From: Mucilaginibacter sp. OK283
Lineage (GTDB): Bacteria > Bacteroidota > Bacteroidia > Sphingobacteriales > Sphingobacteriaceae
Length of the DNA stretch: 64,000 nucleotides
Reading direction: 5' to 3'
NCBI RefSeq assembly: GCF_900110415.1
Contig: NZ_FODR01000006.1
Span: 310,001-374,000 of the forward strand
The position numbers and the translations under genes were made by a program. This document shows positions 34,960 through 45,213 of this stretch, piece by piece; the stretch's first letter is position 1; the number at the start of each line of letters is the position of its first letter. The notes beneath the pieces were generated by a model. It was given only the letters and a program-made list of their open reading frames with translations. It was not told where the DNA came from and made no database searches.

Positions 34960-37900
34960 ATGCAGTACAAAAAAATCAATAATCTTTTAGGCTGGCTTTG
35001 CTTTGTTATAGCTTCAATTACCTACATCTTAACATTAGAACCGTCAGTTAGTTTTTGGGACTGCGGTGAATTTATTTCATGCGCCTATAGGCTACAGGTT
35101 GCTCACCAACCGGGGTACCCTGTTTTTGCCATGTTGGGCAAGTTGTTTTCATTACTTTCATTCGGCAATAATGCTAAGGTGCCTTATTATACCAATATGG
35201 GGTCGGCTATCGCCAGCGGGGCTACCATTATGTTTTTATTTTGGACAATTACTGCATTAGCCAAAAAATTATTACTCAATAAACGTGATGAAGAAGTTAG
35301 CCAAACAAACCTGATCATGATTATGGGTGCAGGCCTTGTTGGCGCGTTAGCATTTACTTATACGGATACTTTCTGGTTTTCGGCCGTTGAAACCATTGTA
35401 TTTGCTTTATCATCATTATGTACCGCTATTGTATTTTGGGCCATTTTAAAATGGGATGCACACGCCGATGAAAAAGGCGCCGATAAATGGCTGGTTTTTA
35501 TAGCCTATGTAATTGGTTTATCAATAGGTATTCACCTGCTTAATTTATTAACCATACCGGCTTTGGCCATTGTTTATTTCTTCCGCAGGAGTAAAAATGT
35601 AAATGTAGGTAACGGAATATTGGCGTTTTTGGCCGGTATAGTTATCCTTGGCCTGGTACAGTACGGTGTTAGGGGATACACCATTAAATTTGCCGCCTAC
35701 TTTGACCTTTTCTTTGTAAATACCTTGGGGCTGGGCTTTGGCAGCGGTGCATTCTTTTTTATGCTAATCATCGTGGCTGCCCTTGTGTCGGGTATTATAT
35801 ATAGTATCCGTGCAAAAAAACCAACGCTTAACCTTGCTTTGTTGTGCCTCGCTTTCATTTATTTTGGATATGGCTCGTTTGCTTACATCCCCATCAGAGC
35901 TACGGCAAATCCCGATTTAAATAACTCGCACCCCGATAATGCATTTACCCTTTATGGTTACTTAAACCGTATCCAGTACGGCGAAAACCCTTTACTTTTT
36001 GGGCAGTATTATGATGCGCAGGTTACCGAACAAAAGGAGGGAAGCATCATTTATCGTAAAGGAAATACCAAATATGAAAATGCTGGCAAAAAAATTGAAA
36101 CGGTATATGATCATACCACAATTTTGCCGCGTATGTACAGTACCGATCCGCAGGATGTTCAATTTTACAAAGAGTGGTTGCGCATTCCTGAGGGGCAGGC
36201 GCCAAATTTTGCCAACAACTTAAGCTGGATGTTTACCTGGCAAATGTACCAGATGTACTGGCGTTATTTTTTATGGAACTTTGTGGGCCGATACAATGAC
36301 GCCGATGGCCAGCAAAGCATGGTAGCCATTGATGGTAATTGGACAACCGGAATATTTGATGGCGGCAGGCATTTGCCAAAATCAGTTACAGGAGCAGTAA
36401 CCTATACGCCATTATATGCATTACCGCTCATTATCGGTTTAATAGGTGCTGCTTACCATTTTAACCGTAAAAAGAAAGATGCGCTGGTGGTATTGTTACT
36501 TTTCTTCTTTACCGGCCTTGCTATTGTATTATATGTTAATCAAGCCAATGTGCAGCCGCGCGAGCGTGATTACTCCTATGTTGGCTCCTTTTATGCCTTT
36601 GCTATTTGGATAGGTTTAGGCGTTATAGCCATTGCCGAAAGCGCCCGTAAATTTATTGATGGCAAAACTGCTGCTTTAGCTTCAACTGCCGTGTGTTTAT
36701 TGGCTGCACCCGTGTTGCTGGCAAGTAAGGAGTGGGGTGATCACGACCGCTCTACAAAAATGACACCGCATGATATGGCTTATAACTACCTGATATCGTG
36801 CCCTAAAGATGCCATATTATTTACCTATGGCGATAATGATACCTACTCGTTATGGTACGATCAGGAAGTTGAAGGCATCAGGCCCGACGTACGCATCGTG
36901 AATCTGAGTTTATTTACCGGCGATTGGTACATACGCCAGATGCAGAAAAAGATGAATGAATCGGATCCTTTGCCTATTACCATGCCTTATGATAAATATA
37001 AAGAGGGTGTGCGCGATGCCATTTATTTTAACGACAAAAAATTAGACGGTCCGCAGGAAGTAAAAGAGGTTTTTGACTTTATAACATCTGATGATAAAGC
37101 CGCCCAGGTTGAATACCAAAGCGGCGATTTTGGAAATTACCTGCCTACCAAAAATTTAAAACTAACCATAAACCCGGACCAGGTAGTAAAAATGGGAGTA
37201 GTAACGCCCGATCAAAAAAGCAGGCTTGCAAGCGTAATGGATTGGAAATTTCCGCCAAATTATGTAACCAAAGAGAACCTGGCGATATTGGATATACTTG
37301 CGCATAATAACTGGAAAAGGCCTATTTGTTTTACTACAACCATTGGCAACGAAAACCTGATTGGTTTACAGCCATACCTGTATAAAGAAGGTTTTACTTA
37401 CCATTTAATACCTTTCCAGAAAGACACCACCGTGCATGACCAGTTAAGTAAAACAAACACAATCGTGATGTACAATAATGTGATGAACAAGTTTAAATTC
37501 GGGAACTTTAAAACCGCTAAATATCTTGATCACGAGTCAACGTCGATGTTTTACCCGGTAATGACTACCACTTTTACCGATTTGATCCAGAATCTGATGA
37601 AGGAGGGGCATAACGACCTTGCTTTAAAAGTACTGCATAAATATGATCAGGAAATGCCCGACATTAACCCTTACATTGACATTGCCGGCCGTAAAATATT
37701 TTTGATACAAATGGCATTTCAATTAAATGATGTAGTTTTAGGTACCAAAATGGCAAACCATCTTGATGAGTACGTAACCGATCAGCTTGATTATAATTAC
37801 CATTTGCTAACATCAAACGATAATACTTTGAGCACCCGCGATGTTCAAATAGGGTTACAAATATTAAATGGCATGACAGATTTTGTTAAAGAAAATAATC

Positions 37901-37986
37901 AGCCTGCATTATTTAAGAAATTCGATGGCCAATTAAAGGATTACGTTAAAAAGTTTGCCCCATTGTTGGGCAATCAACAACAATAG
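34960..37986 (+). CDS. DUF2723 polytopic membrane protein (TMEM260-like)
   Basis: A 1008-residue protein with at least ten TM helices in the first 580 residues. The N-terminus shows the DUF2723 signature TLEPSVSFWDCGEFI (about 25-39), with AHQPGYPVF shortly after, resembling the first loop and acidic residues of GT-C glycosyltransferases. A large soluble C-terminal part (about 600-1008) follows, with DNDTYSLWYDQEVEGIRPDVR and helical repeats. The human DUF2723 protein TMEM260 is a protein O-mannosyltransferase. A transferase acting from a lipid-linked sugar on periplasmic proteins is a reasonable inference. A terminator follows. Confidence 0.87.
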   Translation: MQYKKINNLLGWLCFVIASITYILTLEPSVSFWDCGEFISCAYRLQVAHQPGYPVFAMLGKLFSLLSFGNNAKVPYYTNMGSAIASGATIMFLFWTITALAKKLLLNKRDEEVSQTNLIMIMGAGLVGALAFTYTDTFWFSAVETIVFALSSLCTAIVFWAILKWDAHADEKGADKWLVFIAYVIGLSIGIHLLNLLTIPALAIVYFFRRSKNVNVGNGILAFLAGIVILGLVQYGVRGYTIKFAAYFDLFFVNTLGLGFGSGAFFFMLIIVAALVSGIIYSIRAKKPTLNLALLCLAFIYFGYGSFAYIPIRATANPDLNNSHPDNAFTLYGYLNRIQYGENPLLFGQYYDAQVTEQKEGSIIYRKGNTKYENAGKKIETVYDHTTILPRMYSTDPQDVQFYKEWLRIPEGQAPNFANNLSWMFTWQMYQMYWRYFLWNFVGRYNDADGQQSMVAIDGNWTTGIFDGGRHLPKSVTGAVTYTPLYALPLIIGLIGAAYHFNRKKKDALVVLLLFFFTGLAIVLYVNQANVQPRERDYSYVGSFYAFAIWIGLGVIAIAESARKFIDGKTAALASTAVCLLAAPVLLASKEWGDHDRSTKMTPHDMAYNYLISCPKDAILFTYGDNDTYSLWYDQEVEGIRPDVRIVNLSLFTGDWYIRQMQKKMNESDPLPITMPYDKYKEGVRDAIYFNDKKLDGPQEVKEVFDFITSDDKAAQVEYQSGDFGNYLPTKNLKLTINPDQVVKMGVVTPDQKSRLASVMDWKFPPNYVTKENLAILDILAHNNWKRPICFTTTIGNENLIGLQPYLYKEGFTYHLIPFQKDTTVHDQLSKTNTIVMYNNVMNKFKFGNFKTAKYLDHESTSMFYPVMTTTFTDLIQNLMKEGHNDLALKVLHKYDQEMPDINPYIDIAGRKIFLIQMAFQLNDVVLGTKMANHLDEYVTDQLDYNYHLLTSNDNTLSTRDVQIGLQILNGMTDFVKENNQPALFKKFDGQLKDYVKKFAPLLGNQQQ

Positions 37987-38030
37987 GTTCGCCCAATCCT
38001 CTCTAAAGGGGGGCTTTTGATTTGCCTGAT

Positions 38031-38062
38031 AAAAGGAAGTTTTTCAAAAAAAACTTCCTTTT
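38031..38062 (+). terminator. Terminator of the DUF2723 gene
   Basis: AAAAGGAAGTTTTT pairs with AAAAACTTCCTTTT at 38031-38062, 44 nt after the stop. Confidence 0.85.
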
Positions 38063-38208
38063 ATGGTTTTATAGAACTGTTTTCTTAACTACCTATCCGT
38101 GATCTAAACTCAAGGCTCTCCACTGGCAGATATTAAAGGATTGGGGCGGGGCCAATAATTAAATAAATAATTATAAATCCGGTTCTTTTTTTTATTTTAA
38201 TAGCCGGT

Positions 38209-40794
38209 ATGCAAAATTGTTTTAAACTATACTTAAACCTTATTACTGGTGCTTTGCTGTTGTTAATTAATAAACAGTGTGTTATGGCGGCGGGTACACC
38301 CGTAGTGCACGTAACACCCAAACCCGGCTGGTTAAGTGTCTGTAAGCCTTATAACCAAAGACCGTCGGCACGTACCATAGAAAAAGGTTATTTTTTTGCT
38401 CTTTTTGAACAGCAGGTGCATGTTGAGTTGCAGGCCAATTACCACCATGTAATTAAAGAGATAGTATCTGAAACAGGCATTCAAAATGCATCACAGGTTA
38501 ATGTGAGTTTCGATCCCAGTTTCCAGCGTCTTGATTTTCATAACATCATTGTTTGGCGCAACAACAAGCCTATTAATCGCTTAAATGTATCTGCCTTTAA
38601 AGTAATTGCCGACGAACAGGATTTATCCAACTTTATTTACCAGGGTAGTTACTCGGCTTTGCTGATCCTTGACGACATTCGTAAAGGCGACAGGATTGAA
38701 TATTCATATACACTAACCGGCCGCAACTCTATTTTTAATGGCAGGTTTTGCGATGATATCGCTTTTCAGTGGTACCAGCCTATAGCACATCAGTATACGG
38801 TGCTCATAGCGTCGGCACAAAGAAAATTGAATTTTAAGGCGATTAATGCCATACCTAAAGTGGCTATCAGCCAAACTGCTGGCTTAAAGCGGTACGAATA
38901 TGAGGGTTTCCAGGTACCACCCGCGCGTGACGACGAAAACCAGCCTGCCTGGTACGAAAGCAGGCCCCGCGTACAGATCAGTGAATTTAATGGCTGGGCT
39001 GGCGTAGTAAATTGGGCATTAAGTATTAACCCGGCGGCAATCAATATTAAAGGCGAATTGGCACAGCGCATTGCCGAGATTAAGGCAAAAACAGGTAACG
39101 ACCAGGTAAAATATTTTCGCGAGGCGGTTAAAACCGTGCAAAATGAGGTGCGGTATATGGGCATCGAAATGGGCCAATACTCGCATAAGGCAAATAATCC
39201 CGAAAAGGTATTTAAACAACGCTACGGTGATTGTAAAGATAAATCGTTATTACTGGTATCAATGCTGAAAGCCGATGGTATAGATGCAGCGATGGTGCTG
39301 GTAAATTCGAGCGTTAGGGCGCATATTGAAGATTACCTGCCAACTTACTATGCATTTGACCATGCTGTGGTTACTGCCAACGTAAAGGGCAAACAGGTTT
39401 GGGTTGATGCCACTATTGACTACCAGGGCGGCTCGGGTACCGATATTTATTTCCCTAATTATGGTAAAGGTTTGGTATTAAGAGCGGGTGATACTTCGCT
39501 TACTACCATACCACAATCCAAAACAGGTAAAGTGATTTTTAATGATATCTATAAAGTGAAAAACGACCACGCGCCGGTGATGTTCACTGTAAAAACCACT
39601 TACACTTTAAACGAGGCTGATGATATCCGCAGCAGGCTTGCCTCGACAGGCATGGCCGAAACGGAGAAAAATTACCTGGATTATTATGCAAAAACATATA
39701 CAAAAATCGAACAAAAAGACTCGATTACAGTGGATGACGATCTGGATAAAAATGTACTTACAACTACCGAAACCTATACTATAAAAGACTTTTTCCGGGT
39801 AGATACCGAGACCAATAAAAAATCGGCTGACTTATATGCCAACTACATTTCGCAGCAACTGCCATCGTTAAACGGAAGAATAAAAACGCCTGTGTCATTG
39901 AGTTACCCACTTGATTATGATTATACCATAAGCGTTATATTAAAAGGAGGCTGGGACATAACTGACAAAACCAATGCAATTACAAGGGACTATTATAAAT
40001 TTTCGTCTGATTACACATCTTCGGGCGATACGCTACAGCTTAATTACAAGCTTGCTTACTTAAAGGACAATGTTCCTGTAGATAAACTGGACGAATTTAA
40101 AGAAGATATTAAAAAGCTTAACAGCGACGGACTTAGCTATAGTTTTAGTTACGGAGCCATCAGCGAACCCGGATCGAACATTAACAACCCGATGGTTATT
40201 TTTGCAGGCTTTTTGGTGGTTGGCCTGATTTTTTTAGGCGTATGGTTTTACCAGCGCGAAACACCGGCTATTGTTGTTAGCTATGGATCAACGTTTATGC
40301 CTATTGGTGGCTGGCTCATATTGATAGCCATTGGCCTCGGGGCAACAGTCCTTAGCGTTGCCCGGAATCTTTACACCGGCAATTTTTTTGATATGGCTAC
40401 CTGGAATTCCTTTGCTACCAGTAAATATGGCTTTAACCACAAACTTTTGTTGGTTGTTGGGGCCGGTGGCAATATTATACTCATGATGCTGGCTGTTTTT
40501 TGCCTTATCCTTTTATTAAATAAACGCGATATATTCCCTAAAGTTATTACCGGTTATTTTTTATATGTCTTGGGGTTTGGCGCTGTTTTTTACATCATAT
40601 CATTAACCGTGCATGATGAAAAAGTTGTTTCGCAGTCTTTGTACTTTTTAATAAGGGCATGCCTTGTTTCTGCTATCTGGATCCCATATTTCAAAAGGTC
40701 TACCCGGGTAGAGGATACTTTTATTGTGCCTTATCCGCCTTACAATTACAGCTACGAAGGTCCCGATTCAAAATATCCAGCAACTAAAGACTAA
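38209..40794 (+). CDS. DUF3857-transglutaminase-DUF2569 membrane protein
   Basis: An 861-residue protein with a signal-like N-terminus (about 5-28). DUF3857 covers about 60-255. A transglutaminase-like core follows, with C342 in YGDCKDKS, H385 in FDHAVV and D400 in WVDATID, so the Cys-His-Asp triad is complete. After a linker come four or five C-terminal TM helices (about 663-840) with GGWLILIAIGLG and WIPYFKRSTRVEDTFI, the DUF2569 pattern. The catalytic part should lie in the periplasm, anchored to the inner membrane. It probably cleaves or crosslinks peptide bonds; no substrate is known. Confidence 0.85.
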   Translation: MQNCFKLYLNLITGALLLLINKQCVMAAGTPVVHVTPKPGWLSVCKPYNQRPSARTIEKGYFFALFEQQVHVELQANYHHVIKEIVSETGIQNASQVNVSFDPSFQRLDFHNIIVWRNNKPINRLNVSAFKVIADEQDLSNFIYQGSYSALLILDDIRKGDRIEYSYTLTGRNSIFNGRFCDDIAFQWYQPIAHQYTVLIASAQRKLNFKAINAIPKVAISQTAGLKRYEYEGFQVPPARDDENQPAWYESRPRVQISEFNGWAGVVNWALSINPAAINIKGELAQRIAEIKAKTGNDQVKYFREAVKTVQNEVRYMGIEMGQYSHKANNPEKVFKQRYGDCKDKSLLLVSMLKADGIDAAMVLVNSSVRAHIEDYLPTYYAFDHAVVTANVKGKQVWVDATIDYQGGSGTDIYFPNYGKGLVLRAGDTSLTTIPQSKTGKVIFNDIYKVKNDHAPVMFTVKTTYTLNEADDIRSRLASTGMAETEKNYLDYYAKTYTKIEQKDSITVDDDLDKNVLTTTETYTIKDFFRVDTETNKKSADLYANYISQQLPSLNGRIKTPVSLSYPLDYDYTISVILKGGWDITDKTNAITRDYYKFSSDYTSSGDTLQLNYKLAYLKDNVPVDKLDEFKEDIKKLNSDGLSYSFSYGAISEPGSNINNPMVIFAGFLVVGLIFLGVWFYQRETPAIVVSYGSTFMPIGGWLILIAIGLGATVLSVARNLYTGNFFDMATWNSFATSKYGFNHKLLLVVGAGGNIILMMLAVFCLILLLNKRDIFPKVITGYFLYVLGFGAVFYIISLTVHDEKVVSQSLYFLIRACLVSAIWIPYFKRSTRVEDTFIVPYPPYNYSYEGPDSKYPATKD

Positions 40795-41013
40795 ATTATA
40801 TTACAACTTAGTAACGTAATTTCGTGATTTAGCGATATATCAAGACTTCAGGAAAGAAAACTTTAATTAAGTATTTGAAAATTAGATATTTAATCAATGG
40901 TATAGGTTTAGCAAAGTAATTTAGGTTGTAAATCAATTTAGTCGTCATCAATTAATTATCAGCAATAAATTAGCTTATAACATTAAATCGACAGCAAATA
41001 GGGATTTTTAGAA

Positions 41014-41021
41014 TAAATTTG
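41014..41021 (+). promoter_or_regulatory. -7 box at the head of the seven-gene cluster
   Basis: TAAATTTG matches TAnnTTTG exactly, 22 nt before the ATG at 41044. No clear TTG at -33. The gap 40795-41043 shows nothing else. Confidence 0.5.
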
Positions 41022-41043
41022 ATTAATAATTACATTCAGGCCA

Positions 41044-42267
41044 ATGAAATTTCAACAGTTATTAGAAGACGTCAAAAAATACGTGATATCTTATTTTGAT
41101 GCCTACCAGGACCCCAACTTAATTTATCACGATCTTCAGCATACCAAAGATGTTGTAGCTGCCGCTACAAAAATTGCCAACCACTACCAGCTTAGCGATG
41201 AGGACTTTTTTGTTGTTGTAGCTGCCTCATGGTTTCACGATACCGGATATTTTACTGATAAAGCCGAACACGAGGCAAAGAGTATCAGCATAGCCGAGCA
41301 TGAGCTTAAGCAGCTAAAAGTTACCGATGCGGTAATTGAAAAAGTAAAAGGCTGTATTATGGCTACCGAAATGCCACAGAAGCCCGTTGGCTTGTTACAG
41401 GAAATTATATGTGATGCCGATCTTTTTCATTTAGGAACCGATGATTTTAACGAACGCAGCAAACTGGTGCGTAAAGAAATAGAAAAGGTAAAAAACATTG
41501 TACTTGATAAAAACGTGTGGCGTCAAAAGAGTATCGAACTACTGCAATCGCACCGGTATTTTACCGATTATTGCCGTCTGCTGCTTGGCGATCAGCAGCA
41601 AAAAAATCTGGATAAACTGATAGGCAAACAGGCGCTGGTAAAAGACAAAGCGCCTGCAATTGCTTTGGCCGAAGAAAGCGTTGTGACTGACACAGACGAT
41701 GATAAGGCTGATACCGAAAAGCATGGTAAAAAACATAAAACGGATAAGCCTGAACGCGGTATCGAGACGATGTTTCGCATTAGCTCAAGCAATCACCAGC
41801 GGTTGAGCGATATGGCCGACAATAAGGCACATATCATGATCACCGTGAACTCTATCATTTTATCGGCCATTATTAGTTTGGTACTGCGGAAAATTGATGA
41901 ACACTCCAACCTGCTGGTGCCAACCTTTATGCTGCTTGGGGTAAGTTTGCTCACCATCACCTTTTCTATACTGGCAACCCGGCCATCGATACCTAATGGG
42001 GTATTTACTCATGAGGATATCGAGAATAAAACCGTTAACCTTTTGTTTTTTGGTAATTTTTACCGTATGTCGCTCGAAAAATACAGCGAGGGCATGGTTA
42101 AAATGATGGACGACAGCGATTTCTTATACGGAAGCCTTATCCGCGATAATTATTCGCAAGGCGTGGTATTGGGAAAAAAATACCGCTTGTTGCGTGCCTC
42201 GTACAATGTATTCATGTTTGGCCTTATTATTTCGGTAGTTGCGTTCATTATTTCGACACTGATCTAA
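41044..42267 (+). CDS. HD-domain phosphohydrolase fused to Pycsar-effector-like TM domain (HD-PycTM)
   Basis: A 407-residue two-part protein. Residues 1-200 are an HD domain with H33, H65-D66 (SWFHDTGY) and D124/D126 (CDADLFHLG), a metal phosphohydrolase of the type that cleaves nucleotides such as (p)ppGpp or cyclic nucleotides. A charged linker (about 205-240) leads to a domain with two adjacent TM helices (about 262-282 and 290-312) and a third at the C-terminus (387-407). This half, with NHQRLSDMADNKAHIMITVNS, matches the PycTM (DUF5706) family, best known as membrane effectors of Pycsar phage defence. No Pycsar cyclase is adjacent. It heads a cluster with ppk1. Confidence 0.85.
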   Translation: MKFQQLLEDVKKYVISYFDAYQDPNLIYHDLQHTKDVVAAATKIANHYQLSDEDFFVVVAASWFHDTGYFTDKAEHEAKSISIAEHELKQLKVTDAVIEKVKGCIMATEMPQKPVGLLQEIICDADLFHLGTDDFNERSKLVRKEIEKVKNIVLDKNVWRQKSIELLQSHRYFTDYCRLLLGDQQQKNLDKLIGKQALVKDKAPAIALAEESVVTDTDDDKADTEKHGKKHKTDKPERGIETMFRISSSNHQRLSDMADNKAHIMITVNSIILSAIISLVLRKIDEHSNLLVPTFMLLGVSLLTITFSILATRPSIPNGVFTHEDIENKTVNLLFFGNFYRMSLEKYSEGMVKMMDDSDFLYGSLIRDNYSQGVVLGKKYRLLRASYNVFMFGLIISVVAFIISTLI

Positions 42268-42304
42268 AACGGTAAGTACTATACCGTTACAAATATATCT
42301 ACTT

Positions 42305-44344
42305 ATGGATCATTACTCATTTTTTGACAGGGATTTAAGCTGGCTGCTTTTCAATGAACGGATTTTGATAGAGGCCGGAAAAGATACTTTGCCATTGATG
42401 GAAAGGGTAAATTTTCTCTCCATATTTTCGTCCAATTTAGACGAGTTTTACCGGGTACGGATGCCTGTATTATTGGCCTTACATAACCTGGCCAAACACG
42501 GCAACAGCGAAAAAGAGGATGTATTGCTGGAAGCCCAGGAATTGATAGGCCATCAACAACAGAAATTCGGACATGTTTTTACCGGTGAGATTATACCTTT
42601 ATTAAAAGCCAAAAAAATCACCCTGCTTTTTAACGAACCTATACCCAATGCAATTGCAGACAAGGTAAGCGACTACTTTTATAGCCAGGTTATGGCGTTT
42701 TTGCAACCTATAGACCTGGCTGATACCAAAAAGAATTTCTTCCCGGAAAATAACCGATTGTACTTTTTAGTGACCCTGCAAGCTGAGCACAAAACCGAAC
42801 GCAACGTAATCCTTAATATTCCGTCAAACCAGCTGCCCCGGTTTTATAGCGTGAATACAGATGATGGTCAATACATTGTTTTTTTGGATGATATCATCAG
42901 GCACAACCTGGATAAGTTATTTAAAAACGAGGTGCTTACGGGCTGCTACAGCATAAAAATAACCCGTGACGCCGAACTTGACCTGGACGACGAGTACCAG
43001 GGCGACCTATCTGAACAGGTTGAAAAACAATTACTAAAACGCGATCTGGGTATTGCCACCCGCTTTTTGCACCAACCGGGGATGCCTTTACGCACCCTGC
43101 ATTTTATGACAGATAAATTTAATCTGCAAAGCTCGAGTGTAGTGGAAGGAGGAATGTACCACAACCTAAAAGATTTGTCGGGTTTACCTGTGAATAATTC
43201 TTCGTTGCGTAACACGCGATGGACTCCAATAACAGGCTATCATGTAAATGATATGGGATCGTTGTTTGATCATATCGAAAAACAGGATTACATTTTTCAT
43301 GCCCCATACCAATCTTACGATACCATCCTTCGTTTTTTTAACGAAGCCGCTACCGATGGTTCGGTTAAAGAAGTGTCTGTTACCCTGTACCGGGTGGCCA
43401 GCGAGTCGCGCATTGTAAATGCCCTTATAAGTGCCGCTAAAAATGGGAAAAAGGTGCGGGTTATGGTCGAACTGAAAGCCAGGTTTGATGAAGCCAACAA
43501 CATTAAATGGGCAAAAAAAATGAAAGCCGCCGGTGTAGATATTATTTACAGCAATACTGCCTTAAAGGTTCATGCTAAAATTGCCTTGGTAAAAAGACAT
43601 GTCGATGGCCGCGATAAATACTCCGGATTATTGGCAACGGGGAATTTTAACGAAAGCACCGCGGCCTTTTATACCGATCATATCATGATGACGGCAAATT
43701 CATCATTACTGCGCGAAATGGAGTTGCTGTTCATGTTTTTAGCAAAGGGTAAAAAATCGGCAGATGGCTATCCAATTGATTTTAAGCACCTGCTGGTAGC
43801 CCAGTTTAATTTGCAGGGCCGTTTTTTAGAGTTGATTGAGCAGGAAATTGCCAACGCAAAACAAGGCCTGCCGGCATTTATCACTATAAAGTTAAACAAC
43901 CTGGAGGAGCGTACGCTGATATCCAAACTGTATGAAGCTTCGCAGGCGGGCGTTAAAATTTCGCTGATAGTACGCAGTATTTGCTGCCTTATCCCTGGGG
44001 TAAAAGGAATGAGTGAAAATATCACCATAAGACGCATTGTAGATCGTTACCTGGAGCATGGCCGCATTTTTATTTTTCACAACAACGGCGATAAAAAAGT
44101 TTTTCTTGGTTCGGCCGATTGGATGAACCGTAATATTTACCGGCGGATAGAAGTTTGTTTTCCGGTTTATAATGATAACATAAAGGCCGAGGTTTTGCAG
44201 TTGATTGATTTTCAGCTTAAGGATAATACACAGGCTGTTGCACTCGATGATGAGCTACGGAATATAAAAATAAAGCCGGTGCCGCCTATGGTGCAATCGC
44301 AAAAGGCGATTTATGAATTTTTAAAATCGAAGCTCAATGATTAA
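42305..44344 (+). CDS. ppk1: Polyphosphate kinase 1
   Basis: A 679-residue PPK1 that makes inorganic polyphosphate from ATP, reversibly, at the inner membrane. The N-terminal domain starts DHYSFFDRDLSWLLFNERIL. Both essential histidines are seen: LKVHAKIALV (equivalent to E. coli H435) and YLEHGRIFIF (equivalent to H592). ATGNFNESTAAFYTDHIMMTA and KKVFLGSADWMNRNIYRRIEV are the phosphate-binding and C-terminal signatures. Length matches E. coli PPK (688). It begins 37 nt after the HD-PycTM stop and overlaps the next gene by 8 nt, so they form one operon. No ppx is adjacent. Confidence 0.97.
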   Translation: MDHYSFFDRDLSWLLFNERILIEAGKDTLPLMERVNFLSIFSSNLDEFYRVRMPVLLALHNLAKHGNSEKEDVLLEAQELIGHQQQKFGHVFTGEIIPLLKAKKITLLFNEPIPNAIADKVSDYFYSQVMAFLQPIDLADTKKNFFPENNRLYFLVTLQAEHKTERNVILNIPSNQLPRFYSVNTDDGQYIVFLDDIIRHNLDKLFKNEVLTGCYSIKITRDAELDLDDEYQGDLSEQVEKQLLKRDLGIATRFLHQPGMPLRTLHFMTDKFNLQSSSVVEGGMYHNLKDLSGLPVNNSSLRNTRWTPITGYHVNDMGSLFDHIEKQDYIFHAPYQSYDTILRFFNEAATDGSVKEVSVTLYRVASESRIVNALISAAKNGKKVRVMVELKARFDEANNIKWAKKMKAAGVDIIYSNTALKVHAKIALVKRHVDGRDKYSGLLATGNFNESTAAFYTDHIMMTANSSLLREMELLFMFLAKGKKSADGYPIDFKHLLVAQFNLQGRFLELIEQEIANAKQGLPAFITIKLNNLEERTLISKLYEASQAGVKISLIVRSICCLIPGVKGMSENITIRRIVDRYLEHGRIFIFHNNGDKKVFLGSADWMNRNIYRRIEVCFPVYNDNIKAEVLQLIDFQLKDNTQAVALDDELRNIKIKPVPPMVQSQKAIYEFLKSKLND

Positions 44345-45209
44345 GGATATGCGCAACACATTGATGGCGGTTATTGTAGCGGGTATATTGTTAAGTATCT
44401 CTTGTGCCAGCAAAACAGGTACACAAGGCTACGATAGCCCCACCGGATACAACCTCAATAAACCTGTAAAATATTACATGCCCGATGGCTTGCTCGAAAT
44501 TTCGGGCATAGCCTTTAACAATGGCAAAAGTGACTCGGTTTATGCCGAACAGGACGAAGATGGGAACATTTATTACCTGAAACTGGGCGATAAGCAGGTT
44601 AACTACAGCAAATTTGGTAAAAAAGGCGATTATGAAGATATAGCTATTTGCCATAACCAGGTAATTATGCTGCGTAGCGATGGGGTGCTGTTCACATTTC
44701 CTTTTGGCCAGGTACGGAATAAAGAAATTCCTGGCGTTCAAAAATTAGAGGGGCTATTGCCCGAAGGTGAATATGAAGGTATGTATGCTGATGAAAAAAA
44801 TGGCCTGGTATACCTGTTATGTAAACATTGCACCGACGACAAAACTACCAAAAGCAGCAGCGGCTATATTTTGGCTTTACAGGCAGATGGCGCACTTAAA
44901 CAGAGCGGAAGTTTCAACGTAGATGTAAAAACAATAGAAAAGCTAACCGGGAAAAAGAAGATTAGTTTCCATCCGTCAGCCTTAACTAAAAACAGCAAAA
45001 CCAACGAATGGTATATTTTATCATCGTTTAATAAATTATTGGTGGTTGCCGATAACAACTGGAATGTAAAAGCAGTTTACAGTTTAGATCCTGTTATTTT
45101 CAACCAGCCTGAAGGAATTACATTTGATAATAAATACAACCTTTATATCTCAAACGAGGGCAGCAAAACGGCTGCGGGTAATATCTTAAAATTTAATTAT
45201 AGTAAATAA
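44337..45209 (+). CDS. SdiA-regulated-like beta-propeller lipoprotein
   Basis: A 290-residue protein with an N-terminal lipoprotein signal ending SISCAS (Cys near 23). The mature part has propeller-type repeats: LEISGIAFNNGKSDSVYAEQDEDG, GDYEDIAI, PEGEYEGMYADEKNGLVYLL, KISFHPSALTKNSKTNEWYILSSFN and QPEGITFDNKYNLYISNEG. This matches the SdiA-regulated/YjiK family. E. coli YjiK has no defined reaction; the fold suggests ligand binding or phytase-like phosphoester chemistry. Its start overlaps ppk1 by 8 nt and the next gene follows after 4 nt. Confidence 0.8.
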   Translation: MIKDMRNTLMAVIVAGILLSISCASKTGTQGYDSPTGYNLNKPVKYYMPDGLLEISGIAFNNGKSDSVYAEQDEDGNIYYLKLGDKQVNYSKFGKKGDYEDIAICHNQVIMLRSDGVLFTFPFGQVRNKEIPGVQKLEGLLPEGEYEGMYADEKNGLVYLLCKHCTDDKTTKSSSGYILALQADGALKQSGSFNVDVKTIEKLTGKKKISFHPSALTKNSKTNEWYILSSFNKLLVVADNNWNVKAVYSLDPVIFNQPEGITFDNKYNLYISNEGSKTAAGNILKFNYSK

Positions 45210-45213
45210 ACAC

